DNA of 64,000 bases from Rhynchopus euleeides (taxonomy: Eukaryota > Euglenozoa > Diplonemea > Diplonemida > Diplonemidae), in assembly GCA_963210315.1 (NCBI GenBank), contig OY723315.1, positions 248,001-312,000 of the forward strand, given 5' to 3'. The translations under genes and the position numbers were made by a program. The notes under the pieces are model-generated. The model did no database searches. It saw only the letters and a list, made by a program, of their open reading frames with translations, and was not told the origin of the DNA. Positions 34,686 to 46,539 of this stretch are shown one piece after another (position 1 is the first letter of the stretch; each line of letters starts with the position of its first letter).

Positions 34686-37600
34686 TCATGCTCTTTTCGC
34701 CATCGTCGGAAACGAATCCAGCCGTTGCGGCAGGTCTGCGTTGAATGCGTTTGTCGGGGCGACCAGCGATGGCAGGACCTGCCTTGGAAGAGACCCTCCG
34801 ATGAGCCGGAGGATTGCGACCCTCAATGGGTCTATCACGAGGAAGAACACCGCCATGGCCACGCCGTACACCGCGAAAAACCTGTCCATCGCCGCATCGC
34901 TGAAGGTCCGCGTGATATAAAACACCCCCGCTGCCGCACACAGCGTCACCAGCACCGTTGTGAAATACCCCACGGCAAGCCATGACGCCACCTCCACCCA
35001 ATCCTCCTCTTCCTCCATCCCCTCCCCCTTCTCCTCCAGCCCATACCCCGGCGACCCACCGCTGCCCCCCATTTGGGGGGGAGCCCTGTGCTCGCTGTAC
35101 CCACCCACCATGTCGAGCGCCCCCCCGGAGGGCTCCTGCAGCACAACGGCGGACCGGTGGATCCCCCAGGGCCCGCCGCCGCTCCCGCTGCCCCAGAGGA
35201 TGAGGTGCGGTGGGAGGCTGAGGGGGGGGGAGCCGGGGGCGTCCTGAAGGTCGACTGTATAAGCCCCGGGGGTTCCCGACGCGTCGAGGTTGGTGGGGGA
35301 GAGGACCCGGGCGGGGCGTGGGACCCCCCCGACAACCGCTGTGACGGAGTCGCCCGCGCGGTGGCGGGGGCGGATGCAGCTGGGGTGGAGCCCGGCGGTC
35401 CCCTCGCCGCTGCCCCAGTCGACGTCGTAGGTCCCGTCGGCGTTTACACCGCAGACAGACGCGGGGTGCCACTCCCCATCGAACAGCGCCGCAACGTTTG
35501 CCCCAACAGGGGGTGAGCCGCCCCCCAGGTCAGGAGGAGGAGCGACCCCCCTCTCGGCACGCCCCCCCCTCGGGAGGACATCCCGAGGCGGGACACCGTC
35601 GCTCCCAGTCCCGTCGCCCCAGTCGATGTTGTAGCTCCCGTCGGGGTTGAGCTTGCACACCTCTCCTGGAAACCACTCCCCGTCGAACACAGCGGAGACC
35701 GGCTCCCCGAGGGCAAACTCATGCCGGAGCAGGCTGGGGGGGGTCCCCCGGGGGCTGATGGGGCTGACGGGGCTGTGAACCGCCTCCTCCCGCACCCTGC
35801 TGCTGGGGTGGATATCCGCCTCCGGGATTCCGTAGGAAACAGTCCCGTCCTCCCAGTCGAGGTTGTAGGTTCCGGAGGCGGGATCCTGGGCGATAACGGT
35901 TGCGGGGTGTGGCCTTCCCTCGAAAATAGCATCCACCCTGTCCCCCGGGGAGTGCTTCGGCCCGGGTATGGGGATACCGAAGCTGAACCCGCCTCCGGAC
36001 CACGCCACATCCACCCGGTTATCCTCCCTCTTGGAGATTACCCCGCTCTCCCAGTCGCCACCCATCATGCCCTGCACTGCGGTCCCGACACCCCACTGCG
36101 CGGCAGGGATCCCCAACGGGCTCCGCAGCGCCGACACGGAGAGCGTCGACAGCGGGTTGACCCTCCGAATCTCCGCAGGGTGCCCCGGGGGGTGCGGGAC
36201 CTGGGAGAGCGACGGCGTGAGGGTGAGGCCCAGATCCCTCTCCGGGACGGGGTGCGTTGGGCTGCCGGGGCGCAGCCTCCTCCAGAACTCCAGCCGGCGG
36301 AGCGGGGGGGTGAAGGACGCCTCGCAGAGGCAAAGAGGGACGTAGGCGGCAAGCATGAGGAGGGTCGTCCAGCCGGAAGCTGCCCAGAGCTCCTCATCCC
36401 AGGGGTGTCCGGTGTAGCCGTCGCCCCCGCCGCCCCTGATGTATTTGAAAGAGATTGCATCCGCGAGGAATCCGAAGATGCACGCCGCGAAGAAGATTGT
36501 CCACCGGGCATGCCGCACCCCGGCGTGCTCCGGGGTGAACACTCCGAAGAGGGCGTGCCCCCATGCGAAGAAGTGCGTCGCAACCGCGGCGTGGTGTGGT
36601 GGGGCCTGAGCTCCCCTTTGGGAATCGGAAGACGGGGAAGGAGGAGCCACAGCCGCACCACCCCCAGCCCCGGTAGCCCCCCGCTTCTCCGAGAGGGTTT
36701 TCCACTTCACAGGCCTGAGAGGCGAGACGATGAAGAGCAGAAGGAGCACCGAGATCCACACGATATAGCTCAGGAGGAGGAAGTAGACCGACCCCCAGCG
36801 CTCCGCCCGGTCCGACTCGCGCTCCACCTCGAAGTGGCAGGCTCCTGCGCAGAGGGTTGTCACGTCAGGCCCCCCCCCGGTGGGGCGGACGCCCGATGTT
36901 GCGTACTCTGTGAATCCGCCGGGAAACCCCACGAAGCCTTCCCCGGAGAGGGACCTGGTTGAGGTCGGGTCGAACCCCACCGTCACATCGTCGACTGTTC
37001 GGAGGGGCTGGATTGAAGTCGGGGTGAGCGAGGGGCTGCTCCCCTGGAGGGCAACGCCGTGCCTGCTGCTCGTGGGGGGTGTTGCGCTCTGCAGCCTCTG
37101 CGCGCTCCGCTGCACGATGGTGACGGTTTTCCCCCCGTCGGAAAACCCGCGGACCACCCTCTCCGGAAGCGACCCATCCTCCGGGGTGAAGAACGCGGTT
37201 GTCACGAGCTGCATCACAATCCGGTGGTTCACCGTTTTCAAACGCGATATGCTCCCATTCCCACTCAGAACCCGGAACTCAGGGGGGACCTCGAAGACGA
37301 GCTCCGCATACGGCGAGCGTGACGCCGAAACCCCGGCGCGGAACCTGGAGGGATCGATCCGGCTCACCGCCTGGTTGGGAGAATCACCCCCAAGCTCCCC
37401 CACGGAGATCACCCTGTCCCCATCCGTGTCGTACGACGCGTAGATCGACTCGGCGAGCCTTGCCACAGCCTCTGCGGGGAGGCCCTCCCCCTGGGGGGGC
37501 AGGCGGTTCGCCCCGGCAACGCCTGCCCTCACCTCCGACTCGGAGAGGGAGCCGGATGCGTCGGCATCCCAATCCCCCGGGAGCTCCGCCGCCTGCGATG

Positions 37601-40600
37601 TGTAGAGCTGGAAGGCGCACCGGGTGAGCCCCGGCGTGAGGCACCCATGCCCTCCGGTGGCGGGGTCCACGGCCTGCGCGATGAAGGGCCCGAAGACAAA
37701 TCTTCCCCCAAGCTTCGCAAGGTTCTCCCCGGTGATGACTAGGGGCACGGATGACCCGGTCGAACCCCCCCCTAAAGGCACCACCTGCCGGGTAACCCCC
37801 CCACCCCCTCCAGCCAGGGTAGAGGGAGAAGGCGTGTTGAAAACCCCTGTTCCTGTGTAGTTCACCGACACGGAGCTGGTCAGCCCGGGCTGGACGGCTC
37901 TGAAATATGCCATGGTTTTTGGGAGGGGGATCGTCCGGGAGGAAATAGCGGATGCGACGCGCCCTGCAATCTCCTCGGAGTTTCCGAGGTCTCCGGGAGG
38001 GGGGTCGGGCCCATTTGAGACGTCTGGGATGATGAGGTACCAGAGGTGTTCTCTCTCCCCAGGGGGGGGTGAGCCGGGGGGTGGTGTGATGAAGACCTGC
38101 GACTCGTCAACCCCGAAGGCGGAGGCCAGGTCCTCCCGCAAGGTATCCCGAAACCCCGCATCTTGAGCCGGGTCGAAGGGGAGTGTGGGTGTCGGGGAGA
38201 CTGTGCTCCCCCCACCTTCCATCTGCAGCGACAGGACACCCTCGGTTGCACCCGGAATCATCCCACTCCTCGACAAGTCTATCTCGAGCTCCGAGGAGGG
38301 GACACCGAGGCCCCTCTGGGTCCCCCCAAGAGCCCCGGGGAGACGTGACACAGAGGAGCGCAGCGCGGAGGCTATTGCCTCCTCGGAAAACCCTGAGGTG
38401 CTGGGGGTGGATGGAGGCATGGGTGTCACGCTGAGGACATGCCGAACCCCAGCCCCAGCAGATGCAACAGCAGCATCTCTCCGCGAGGAGGGGGAGCTCC
38501 TCCCCGCCGACACACCCCCGACCTTCGTGGAGGTTCCGGAGGTGATGTAGAGGGGCAGCCCAGCGAGGTTTGCAAAATCTGCCGCAAACAGAGAGGAGAA
38601 TTTCCCCCCCTGGGACCCCCCCGCGGCATAAGGCCCCGACTGCCTCGGGGAGTCCACCCAGCCCCACCCGAGCCTGGGGAGATGCGTGACAAACCGGACC
38701 GGATTTGCCACCGACACAGCCCTGCGGTACGCCGCGGCTACCTCCGGGAGGGAGCCCCCGACCGCAAGCCCCGCCTCAGCTCCCCTCACCACCGCTCCTG
38801 CCCCCCCGCCTGGCACCTGAGAGGCGGTCCAGGCGATCTCCACCCCGGTTCCAACCGGGTCTCTCCTGAGGGTTGCGCTGAGCTGCGCAGGGCTGACCTG
38901 GGCAGCCCGAGAGATGTCACGAATCGCCGCCGCGATTATCTCACCCTCCCCTCCGCCTGAAGTGACAACCCGGTGTGAGATGGAGGACAGCCGCAGAACC
39001 CCTGAGATTGTTTCGGAAGAACCAAGGGTGATATCAGATGACACGACACCAGGAGGGGCGCCCTCCGACATAGATATCGGCGGGGATTCTTGAGAATACT
39101 GGATGCTGAATGGGGATCCTCCGGAGGCAGATGCGGCGAGCCTTCCCAGGATGTGCGCGGCGAGTGCTGGGTATGACTCGGTGGATGTCGTGACGGAGAC
39201 ATGGAGGAGTGTTTCCGCTTGGCCCGAGCCTGAGGTGTGAACCACGGAGATCTGCTCTGGGGTGATGCCGAAGGGAGCCAGGCCCATTCCAGAAACCAGG
39301 CTCTCCGACAGGAGAAGAGAAGAGGCGTTCTGTAAATCGACTGGACTCCCACGGAGGGTGAAATCTGCACGCTTCATCGGCGCGACGTCCCTCCGCCTCT
39401 GCTCCCAAAGGGCATCCCCCGTCGCGGTGAGGTTTTCAACCCCGGAGATCTTCAGGACGCCCTGGGGGGGTGAGAAGGTGAAATCCGCACGATTCCCCAG
39501 CCTGGGGTACACCCCGTGGTGCAGGGGGAAGGCACGGCATATCCCCGAGATGTGCGGGTTGGCTGCATGGGTGTTGTCACCCAGGGTGTCGTCGCTGAGG
39601 GTGGGGAGGGAGACCGTCACCCTCCAGCTCACGGAGCACCCAGGGCAGAGCGAGGCGGCGCGCAGGAGGAGGGCAGAAGCGTTCAACAGTGAGGACACCT
39701 CAGCCGGGATGGGCGTGGTGTCAGCCGCGGTGGTTGCATCTGCTGTGGATGTGTAAGTCACGCGCTGCCCGGACACAGAGATAGGGGATCTCCCAGAGGC
39801 AACAACCTTCTGCAGATCGAGCACCACGAAGGGTCGGACCGCGACGCCCGGGCCTGCGTTGCGGACGCTCGCCGTGATGTCGAAGGGTGCACCCATGGAG
39901 CCTGTGTGGTGGCCTCCAGCAGGCGTGATGCCTATCTGCAGAGAGTACCCCTGCAGCTCGTAGCCTGCGGTGGCGGTGACGGAGGGTGTGGCCCCGCTGG
40001 TCGCCGTGGCGCTCGCGGTAAGGGTTCCGTTGCACGCGGTGTCGGGGACGTAGCAGGTGGGGCCCGAGAGTGCTGCGGTGGCGGAGGGAGGCAGGCTTGT
40101 CCCGTGCAGCCAGCAGGTGACGCCGCTGCTGTGGCGGCGGCATTCGGTCCCTGCAGGGGTGACCACGCCGACGTGGGTGGAGGCGGTAGCCTCACAGCCA
40201 GCAACGGACGCCACGAATGTGCCTGAGAGGGGTGGTGGTGGTGGTGGTGGTGGTGGTGTGAATCGAGAGAAGACACAGGGGAGACCACCCCCCCCCCAAG
40301 CCCCCCCACCCCGCCTTGCATACAGGTGAGATGGACCTGCAGCAGGCCTGCTGTCGCAGAGGCGCTGTTGGCGATGCGGGCGACGATCGGGACGTATATC
40401 CCAGGGGCAACGGGCCCGGGTACCTCCAGTGCCACGCTGGCAAGGGGTGCTTGCAGCAGTGTTGGCGTCTGTGGTGGTGGTGTGGTAGGGTTGGTGTGGC
40501 AGGCACGGAGGGCATGCATACCGTGGTGGCCGTGGGCTGGGTTGGGGTGACTGTAGGTTGGGCCGTGGCGGTGACAGTCGGCAGCGTCCTCGAGGCGGTG

Positions 40601-42408
40601 GACGTCAACGACTCGCGTGACATAGTTGAGGATGCGCTCAAGGTGGCTGTTGCGGATGCAACCGACTTTGTCGGGGTTGGTGTCGGGAGGGTCGGTGTTG
40701 GTGACACGGACCGTGTCGAGGTGGCGGTCAGCGTTGCTGACACAGACGGTGTGGGCAGAGTGAAGGTCAGAGAAGCAGTCGGTGTTGGCAGCGTGAAGGT
40801 CCCCGTCACGCTCTGTGTTGCAGTGAGGGACTGGGTGTGCGTCGGGCTCAGTGTTGCGGAGAATGTAGGTGTCAGCGTTTCTGTGGTGCTGCGGCTTGCA
40901 GTTGACGTTGCAGTTGCGGTGGGGGTCGGCAACGTCATCGTTAGTGTCAGGCTCGCCGTCGCTGTGGGCAGTGTCAGCGTGGTGGTAACGCTCGCTGTGC
41001 TGCTGGGGGTGAGGGTCATGGTGCTCGTGGGCGATGCCGTGGCAGAGACCGTGATGCTGCTTGTCAAACTGGGCGTATCCGTGTGGGTCAACGATGCGCT
41101 CCGCGTCGGCGACAGCGTTGCTGTATGAGTGACCGATACCGTCGCTGTCGCTGTCAGTGTCATGGTCTGCGTCAGGGTGATCGATGATGTTGGCGACAGT
41201 GTTGCTGACGGTGTCACTGACAAGGTGTCTGTTCCAGTTGACGTTAGTGTTGACGTTGAGGTCGCACTCATGCTTGGTGTTGCTGTCTGTGTCAGCGTCA
41301 GGGACTCTGTCGCCGTCAGTGTTGTCTCCGTCAGGGTCATGGTCAAGCTCTGTGTCGCACTCGGAGTCACCGTCGGAGACAGAGTCGGTGTTGATGACGG
41401 TGTGGCCGATGACGTCACTGTTTGGGTGACTGTATCCGTCAACGTCCGACTGACAGTCAGTGTCGCACTCGGGCTCACTGTTGCAGTCACTGTCAGCGTC
41501 GCTGTCATCGTGAGGGTGATGCTAACACTGGGTGTCATGCTTGGCGTTGGCGTTTGTGACATGGTGTGAGAGGGAGACTGTGTTGCTGATGGCGTCACTG
41601 TCAAGGTGTTTGTCAGCGTCAGAGTGGCCGTCTCTGTGAGGGTATCCGAATGGGTTGGTGTGAGTGTGTCAGTTTGGGTCAAACTGAATGTATGGATCGG
41701 TGTCGCTGTTGGTGTCACAGTCAGGGTACTCGTGCCTGTGTCAGTGAACGTCGCAGTAAGCGTCTCCGAATGAGTCGGTGTTGGTGTATCAGTCCCGGTC
41801 AAAGTAAATGTCTGTGTCAGCGTCATCGTTGACGTCACCGTCAAGGTATCGGTCGGTGTGACCGTGAAGGTTTTTGTGAGAGTCTCTGAATGAGTCGGCG
41901 TGAGCGTATCCGTCTGTGTCAGAGTCATCGATGCCGTCACTGTCAGGGTACTTGTCAGCGTTAGAGTGGCCGTCTCTGTGAGGGTATCTGAATGGGTTGG
42001 TGTGAGCGTATCAGTTTGGGTCAAACTGAATGTATGGGTCGGTGTCGCTGTTGGTGTCACAGTCAGGGTACTCGTGCCTGTGTCAGTGAACGTCGCAGTA
42101 AGCGTCTCCGAATGAGTCGGTGTTGGTGTATCAGTACTTGTCACAGTTAAACTTATAGTATGTGTAGCTGACGGCGACACCGACAGTGTAACAGTGTTCG
42201 TCAGGGTGATGCTGGCACTGGGCGTCAGGCTCCGAGTCACTGTGAGGGTCCAGCTCGGGGTGACGGACAGGGTGGCTGAGGGCGTCAGCGTATGCGTCAC
42301 AGTCCTTGTGCCGGCACCGGCACCTCCGTCGGGAAAGCACGCCCAGACAGCCACCAGCACGGCGACCGTGACACCACAGCCACGACGCCTGCCCCACCCT
42401 TCGTGCAT
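34686..42408 (-). CDS. Polycystin-like multi-pass protein with Ser/Thr stalk, EF-hands and Tudor-like repeats (3 exons)
   Basis: Exons 40522-42408, 40324-40468 and 34686-40222 (introns 53 and 101 bp, both GTATGC...CAG) join in frame to about 2,522 aa. The start ATG 42408 precedes a signal peptide (VTVAVLVAVWAC). Residues ~35-630 are a Ser/Thr-alternating stalk, likely heavily glycosylated. The ectodomain (~680-1815) has several diverged modules of the type 'FGVDESQVFI...' and two EF-hand loops (DWDADASGSLSESE, ~1561; DTDGDRVISVGE, ~1609). Membrane helices fall near 1823-1844, 1918-1937, 1960-1978, 2422-2447 and 2459-2484. The last ends FLVIDPLRVAILRLI, reminiscent of the final PKD1 helices. 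The 440-residue loop before helix 4 holds about four Tudor-like repeats (for example FDGEWHPASV...NADGTYDVDWG). No GPS or PLAT domain was recognised. Function unknown; a Ca-responsive surface sensor is an inference. Confidence 0.8.
40223..40323 (-). other. Intron 2 of the polycystin-like gene, with CCA/TGG microsatellite
   Basis: Donor GTATGC at 40323-40318, acceptor CTCAG at 40227-40223. It contains a GGTGGT run (plus strand 40232-40258) and a C-run. The phase is 1, restored by GC at the start of exon 3. Confidence 0.75.
41595..42136 (-). repeat. 342-bp in-frame tandem duplication inside the Ser/Thr-rich exon
   Basis: Blocks at about 41595-41794 and 41937-42136 are nearly identical with a 342-bp (114-codon) period. 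Both encode TPTHSETLTATFTDTGTSTL and its neighbours. This indicates recent expansion of the stalk by unequal exchange. Confidence 0.8.
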
Positions 42409-45400
42409 CGTGCACCCGCCCGAGAGGACCACACCGCCACCGCCACTCTGCCGGCAATATGTATGCCCAGCAGGGCCTCCTGTAGTGCAGTGATAGGTCC
42501 CGTCTGCAACACACTGAAACACATGGTGCGCCGGCTGATGAAAGACACAACTTGGGTCGGGTGGGGTCGGGTGGGGCATTATCGCTTGACCGTGCTCCTC
42601 CCGGCATCCCCTGTGAAGAGGGCCCCACCACGGGGTCATCTGGCCGCACGGTCTGCTTTCCTACATGGTGCCGTCGGCCTGCCCAAAGAGCGATAGAGGC
42701 ACGGGGATGGGGGTGCCAGTCACATTAGGAATCCACAGCAAACTCCGGGGAGGGCAACGGCGATGACGCCGTAAACCCCCGGAAGTTCAGACACCCCCTC
42801 GCACCCCTCCGTCGTGTAAATATGAAAGGGGAAGAGACGAAGGTGACCCCGCCGATGGGGAGCATCACCCCAAAGAAAAGCTCAAGGCAAGAGACCCGGA
42901 GGAACACTCCGCTATTGCGCGGGGATTTGTTTCGACCTCCGCACAACAGCGGGTTTTCCTCACAGAGACATTAGGCCACAACGACTGCGCCCAAAAGATT
43001 CTGGGGTGGGATAAAAAACAACAACAACAACAACAAGCAGACACTCCAGAGGTTGAGCTTTTTGTTGGGGCCTTCTTTGTCAGGAATGTAATGTAGAAGC
43101 ACTACTGCCAGCCTCTCTCTCTCACCAACTCACACGTTTGTCTTTTTAGTTTTCGTGTAAATTTAGGTCGCACCGAGGAGCGAACTCTGTTGCCTCCACT
43201 GCCACTCACACACCCACGTGCACTGCTGCCCCCACAACCCTCAAAACCCCCGCCCTCCGTGGAGCAGGGTGGGGTGAGTGAGCTAGAGTCCGGCAAGCGA
43301 CACTTCCCTCCCACACTTAAGTTCAGACCCCTTCCCCTGGGCACATGGCACCGGGTGGCGGTTATCGTCCCCTCCCCTCGCACACGTTGTGATTTCGGTT
43401 TTAGCGGAGGTTGTGTCGAGAGAACCCTGACACTGCCTCCACACTCACAAGAGTTCGGGCAGTGGAGGGAATCCTCACGAAGCGGAGGTGCTTCTGCGGG
43501 GAAAGGTCGCGCTCGTCGGACACCCCCGTAAAACTGGTTTCAACACACACACACACACACGGAGTACGCGTCGAAACCGGTGTCACGTGTTGGGGAATCC
43601 TTCGGGAGTGCGATACTGAAGGGGAGGTGCTACTGCCCGTGCAGGGCGACACCGCCTTAAAACTTGATAACCACACACACACACACACACACACACACAT
43701 AAATTGTTTTTGGAAAGCATCGGTGGCACCTGGTAGGGGCAAGCCAGTAGCCCATAGGTTAGCGCACGCCACTTTGCTTGCGGGAGTCCGTCATTGCCCC
43801 AGCTGCGCCAGAGCTCTGAGCCACTGGAAGCCATGGACCTCTCCCACATCCCCTCCGTGCGTGCCACACACCGGTGATGTGTATGAAGAGACTCCATTCA
43901 AACTGTGCATATTGGCACAGGGGCAAGGACGCCTATCTCCTTGAGGGCACCGAAATGCCCCGCGTACCCCCCGCACACAAAACAAAGGAATATTTGCAAG
44001 AATCTCTCGATGGCTTCTGAGACCAGGCCCCTCCTTGGCCTTACTCACCAAACCCACACAGGCCTGACCAGGCCCAAGCTTGGGGTCTGCAAAAGGCAAT
44101 CTTGACAATCGCCTCGAAACACGGACCCAAAACCATGTGCGGGGGGCGGGGTTGACAAAATAATAGCCACCAGCCAGGCATGCCAATCCTTCAGGACACA
44201 GCACATCGGATCCTGCGGATTCACCGCAACAGGGGAAAGGGAGATTGCGCCTGACACCCCTGGCGATTGGCAAAACTATCTGTGCCCCGCTGGTTCGTAA
44301 AGTAACAGACAACAAACCAATTTCTGCCGAAAGTTGTGTTGTTGGAACGCAGACCCACTCTTTGTGTACACCACTCCCCGGTCTGACGAAGTGGTGTGAG
44401 TGGGGACGCACGATTCAGCTAAAGGCACAGAAAGTTTCCCAGTTGGCTGGCAGAGACTGCCTTCTTGGTGGTGGCAACGCTGCTCCGGTTGAGATCCAGG
44501 GGGGTGATACCCTGACTCTCGGCCTGGAGGGAGCGTTGCCCTACATGGCGGGCGCGCACTTCAACCACCACCACGATACCCACCGCATTTCTTGTAAAAG
44601 ACAATGCAAAATATTCTTGGCACGCGCATGGATTTGTAGCGTTTCATTGAATTCTTGTTGGGGTAGTGCGGCCACACAGCTCAACAGAGCTGGGTGTCAC
44701 ACTGCAGTGTTTGCTTGCGCAATCAGGGTGTTCTGCAGAACGGGGGGGCAACGATCAATCCGCGCTGTCTGCGCGGCAATCACGAGCTTTGTTCAGCCTG
44801 CCCCGTTGATCTCGCTGGGAAGATGATGTGACAGGTGATAGGCCAAAGCTTCGGGCGTACTATTTCATTCGCGCACACTTTGCAAGATACCTGTTGACTA
44901 GGAGAATGTATGTTGCACTGCGCGCTGCCCAACAGCCTATTGGCGACACAAGCAAGTGTTGCTTGTTTTTGAAATTTTTGAAATCGTACTCCATTGTTGA
45001 TTCGTGGCTTCACCGCTTCGTCGCTCGTCACTGGGAACAAAGACAAAGAGGGGCTTCGTTTAACCCCATCCGGATTTGCATTGTCCGATTCTGACGGGCA
45101 CAGCGCAACAAACAGTAGCAGGATAATGGTTGCAGTGCCTCCCAAGCGTCCACTCCCAACCGCGCCGCAACCACCTACATCTGTTCACTCTGGCAACTGC
45201 AATACAAAACAGTCGAAGATTATCGCGAGGAGGGGCTGCCAGACCCGAGACCGTCACACTGACGATTCTGGACGCGATGTTGGCTGAGAGGAGTCGCAGA
45301 TGCCAACCGTCGCCTTCCTATTGATATACAGTGGTACACAGCAGCGTCACGCCCCGGAATTAGGATATATCAGGAACTCGCAGTGTTCAAACTGGCCGGG

Positions 45401-46539
45401 CCTTGCGTGATGTTCTCCCCAAAAGGGCCAACTCACCCCCTGCCGCTGTGAATTGGTGGTGAACTGTTCCTTATCCTCCAACTTATCCCAAGCATAGACA
45501 TCAGAAGTGATCGGAGAATCAGAGTGGAGAGAGCAGGGGAAACGAGAATGTGGAAAAGGGCGGTATGAAACACCGTTGTTGTGCGGTGTGGTTTCAATTG
45601 TCCAGTTACTTTGTTTCGGAGGTTCTGGGATTGTCGGAAGGAATCAAGATGACAAGGGATACACAATACACGCACATCAGAATGCTCGGAATTTCCTGCC
45701 TTTATGCTGCAAGGAAAGGTAGGGCAAAAAGGAATCCGACACAACAGGGCCCTGACGGAGAAGAATAAGGTTGGTGGAGACAAAATACCATAAAAATGTC
45801 ACTGGAGTCTGGGAGCCGCAGTGGCACGGGGACGACGAGCGGGGACACCACGGACAACCGGGGGTGCTCGCTCCAAAGTGAACGCCCTGAAACAGAAAAG
45901 GTGAACACGGGGTGGTACAGGGCGCAGAAGAACCCTGAGGTGTATTGGAGAGAGCTTTGGTGTCGACGACCAACCACCTGGCCCAAAGGGCGGGACAATG
46001 ACGCAACGTGGATTATTTGCAACAAGGTGGGGTTGATTTAGGAAGCCCCCACGGCTTTCAGAAATCAGTCTGACCGACCGTACCTGATCCAGGCCAGTTT
46101 GGAGGTACCACACACCGGACTGTTGACTACCACTGTTCCCACAATAACAGTGACCTCAAGGGCTGCGTTGGAATGTGCATACATTTTGGTTGTCAATGTC
46201 CTCCTGTGCACGAACAGCTATTGGACTATAAAGGGGCAGGATAATTAGGGTTTGCGGAGGGGGGGGGGGCAGAGAATTCAATCGACATACAGCAAGCAAC
46301 ACAGCCTAGGAGGAGGGCTTTCACCCTGCCTCGGAGATTAACGGGGGTCAGTCAGCGTATTGTTGACCTCAGCAAAGGAATTTTGACAGGTCAAATCACG
46401 AAGCAGAGCTTTGGGCCGCCTTCAGGGTTCCGCAAAGCCAATGCCATTGATCCAGCCTCGGTCAGCGCGGCCGCTTATTCTTCTGGCGCCATTTGGTGTC
46501 GAAAGCAGCGCGTTTTAGGTGAATTTCATCATATGGCCT
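42409..46539. other. Intergenic, upstream of the polycystin-like gene
   Basis: The part next to 42408 is the likely promoter. CA microsatellites at 43543-43560 and 43673-43700. Frames of about 200 codons on opposite strands (43791-44411 minus, 44245-44826 plus) have no recognisable domain and I do not call them. GGTCGCACCGAGGAGCGAAC at 43164 resembles 28434. Confidence 0.45.
43673..43700. repeat. CA microsatellite
   Basis: An uninterrupted CA/AC run. A shorter one lies at 43543-43560. Confidence 0.9.

Noticed and set aside
40316-41569. Long plus-strand frames with Val-rich repeats (VSVSVTVSV)
   Set aside because: Antisense shadow of the Ser/Thr-rich exon of the polycystin-like gene.
43791-44826. 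206-codon minus and 193-codon plus frames
   Set aside because: Overlapping on opposite strands, no recognisable domain, no splice context; cannot choose either.
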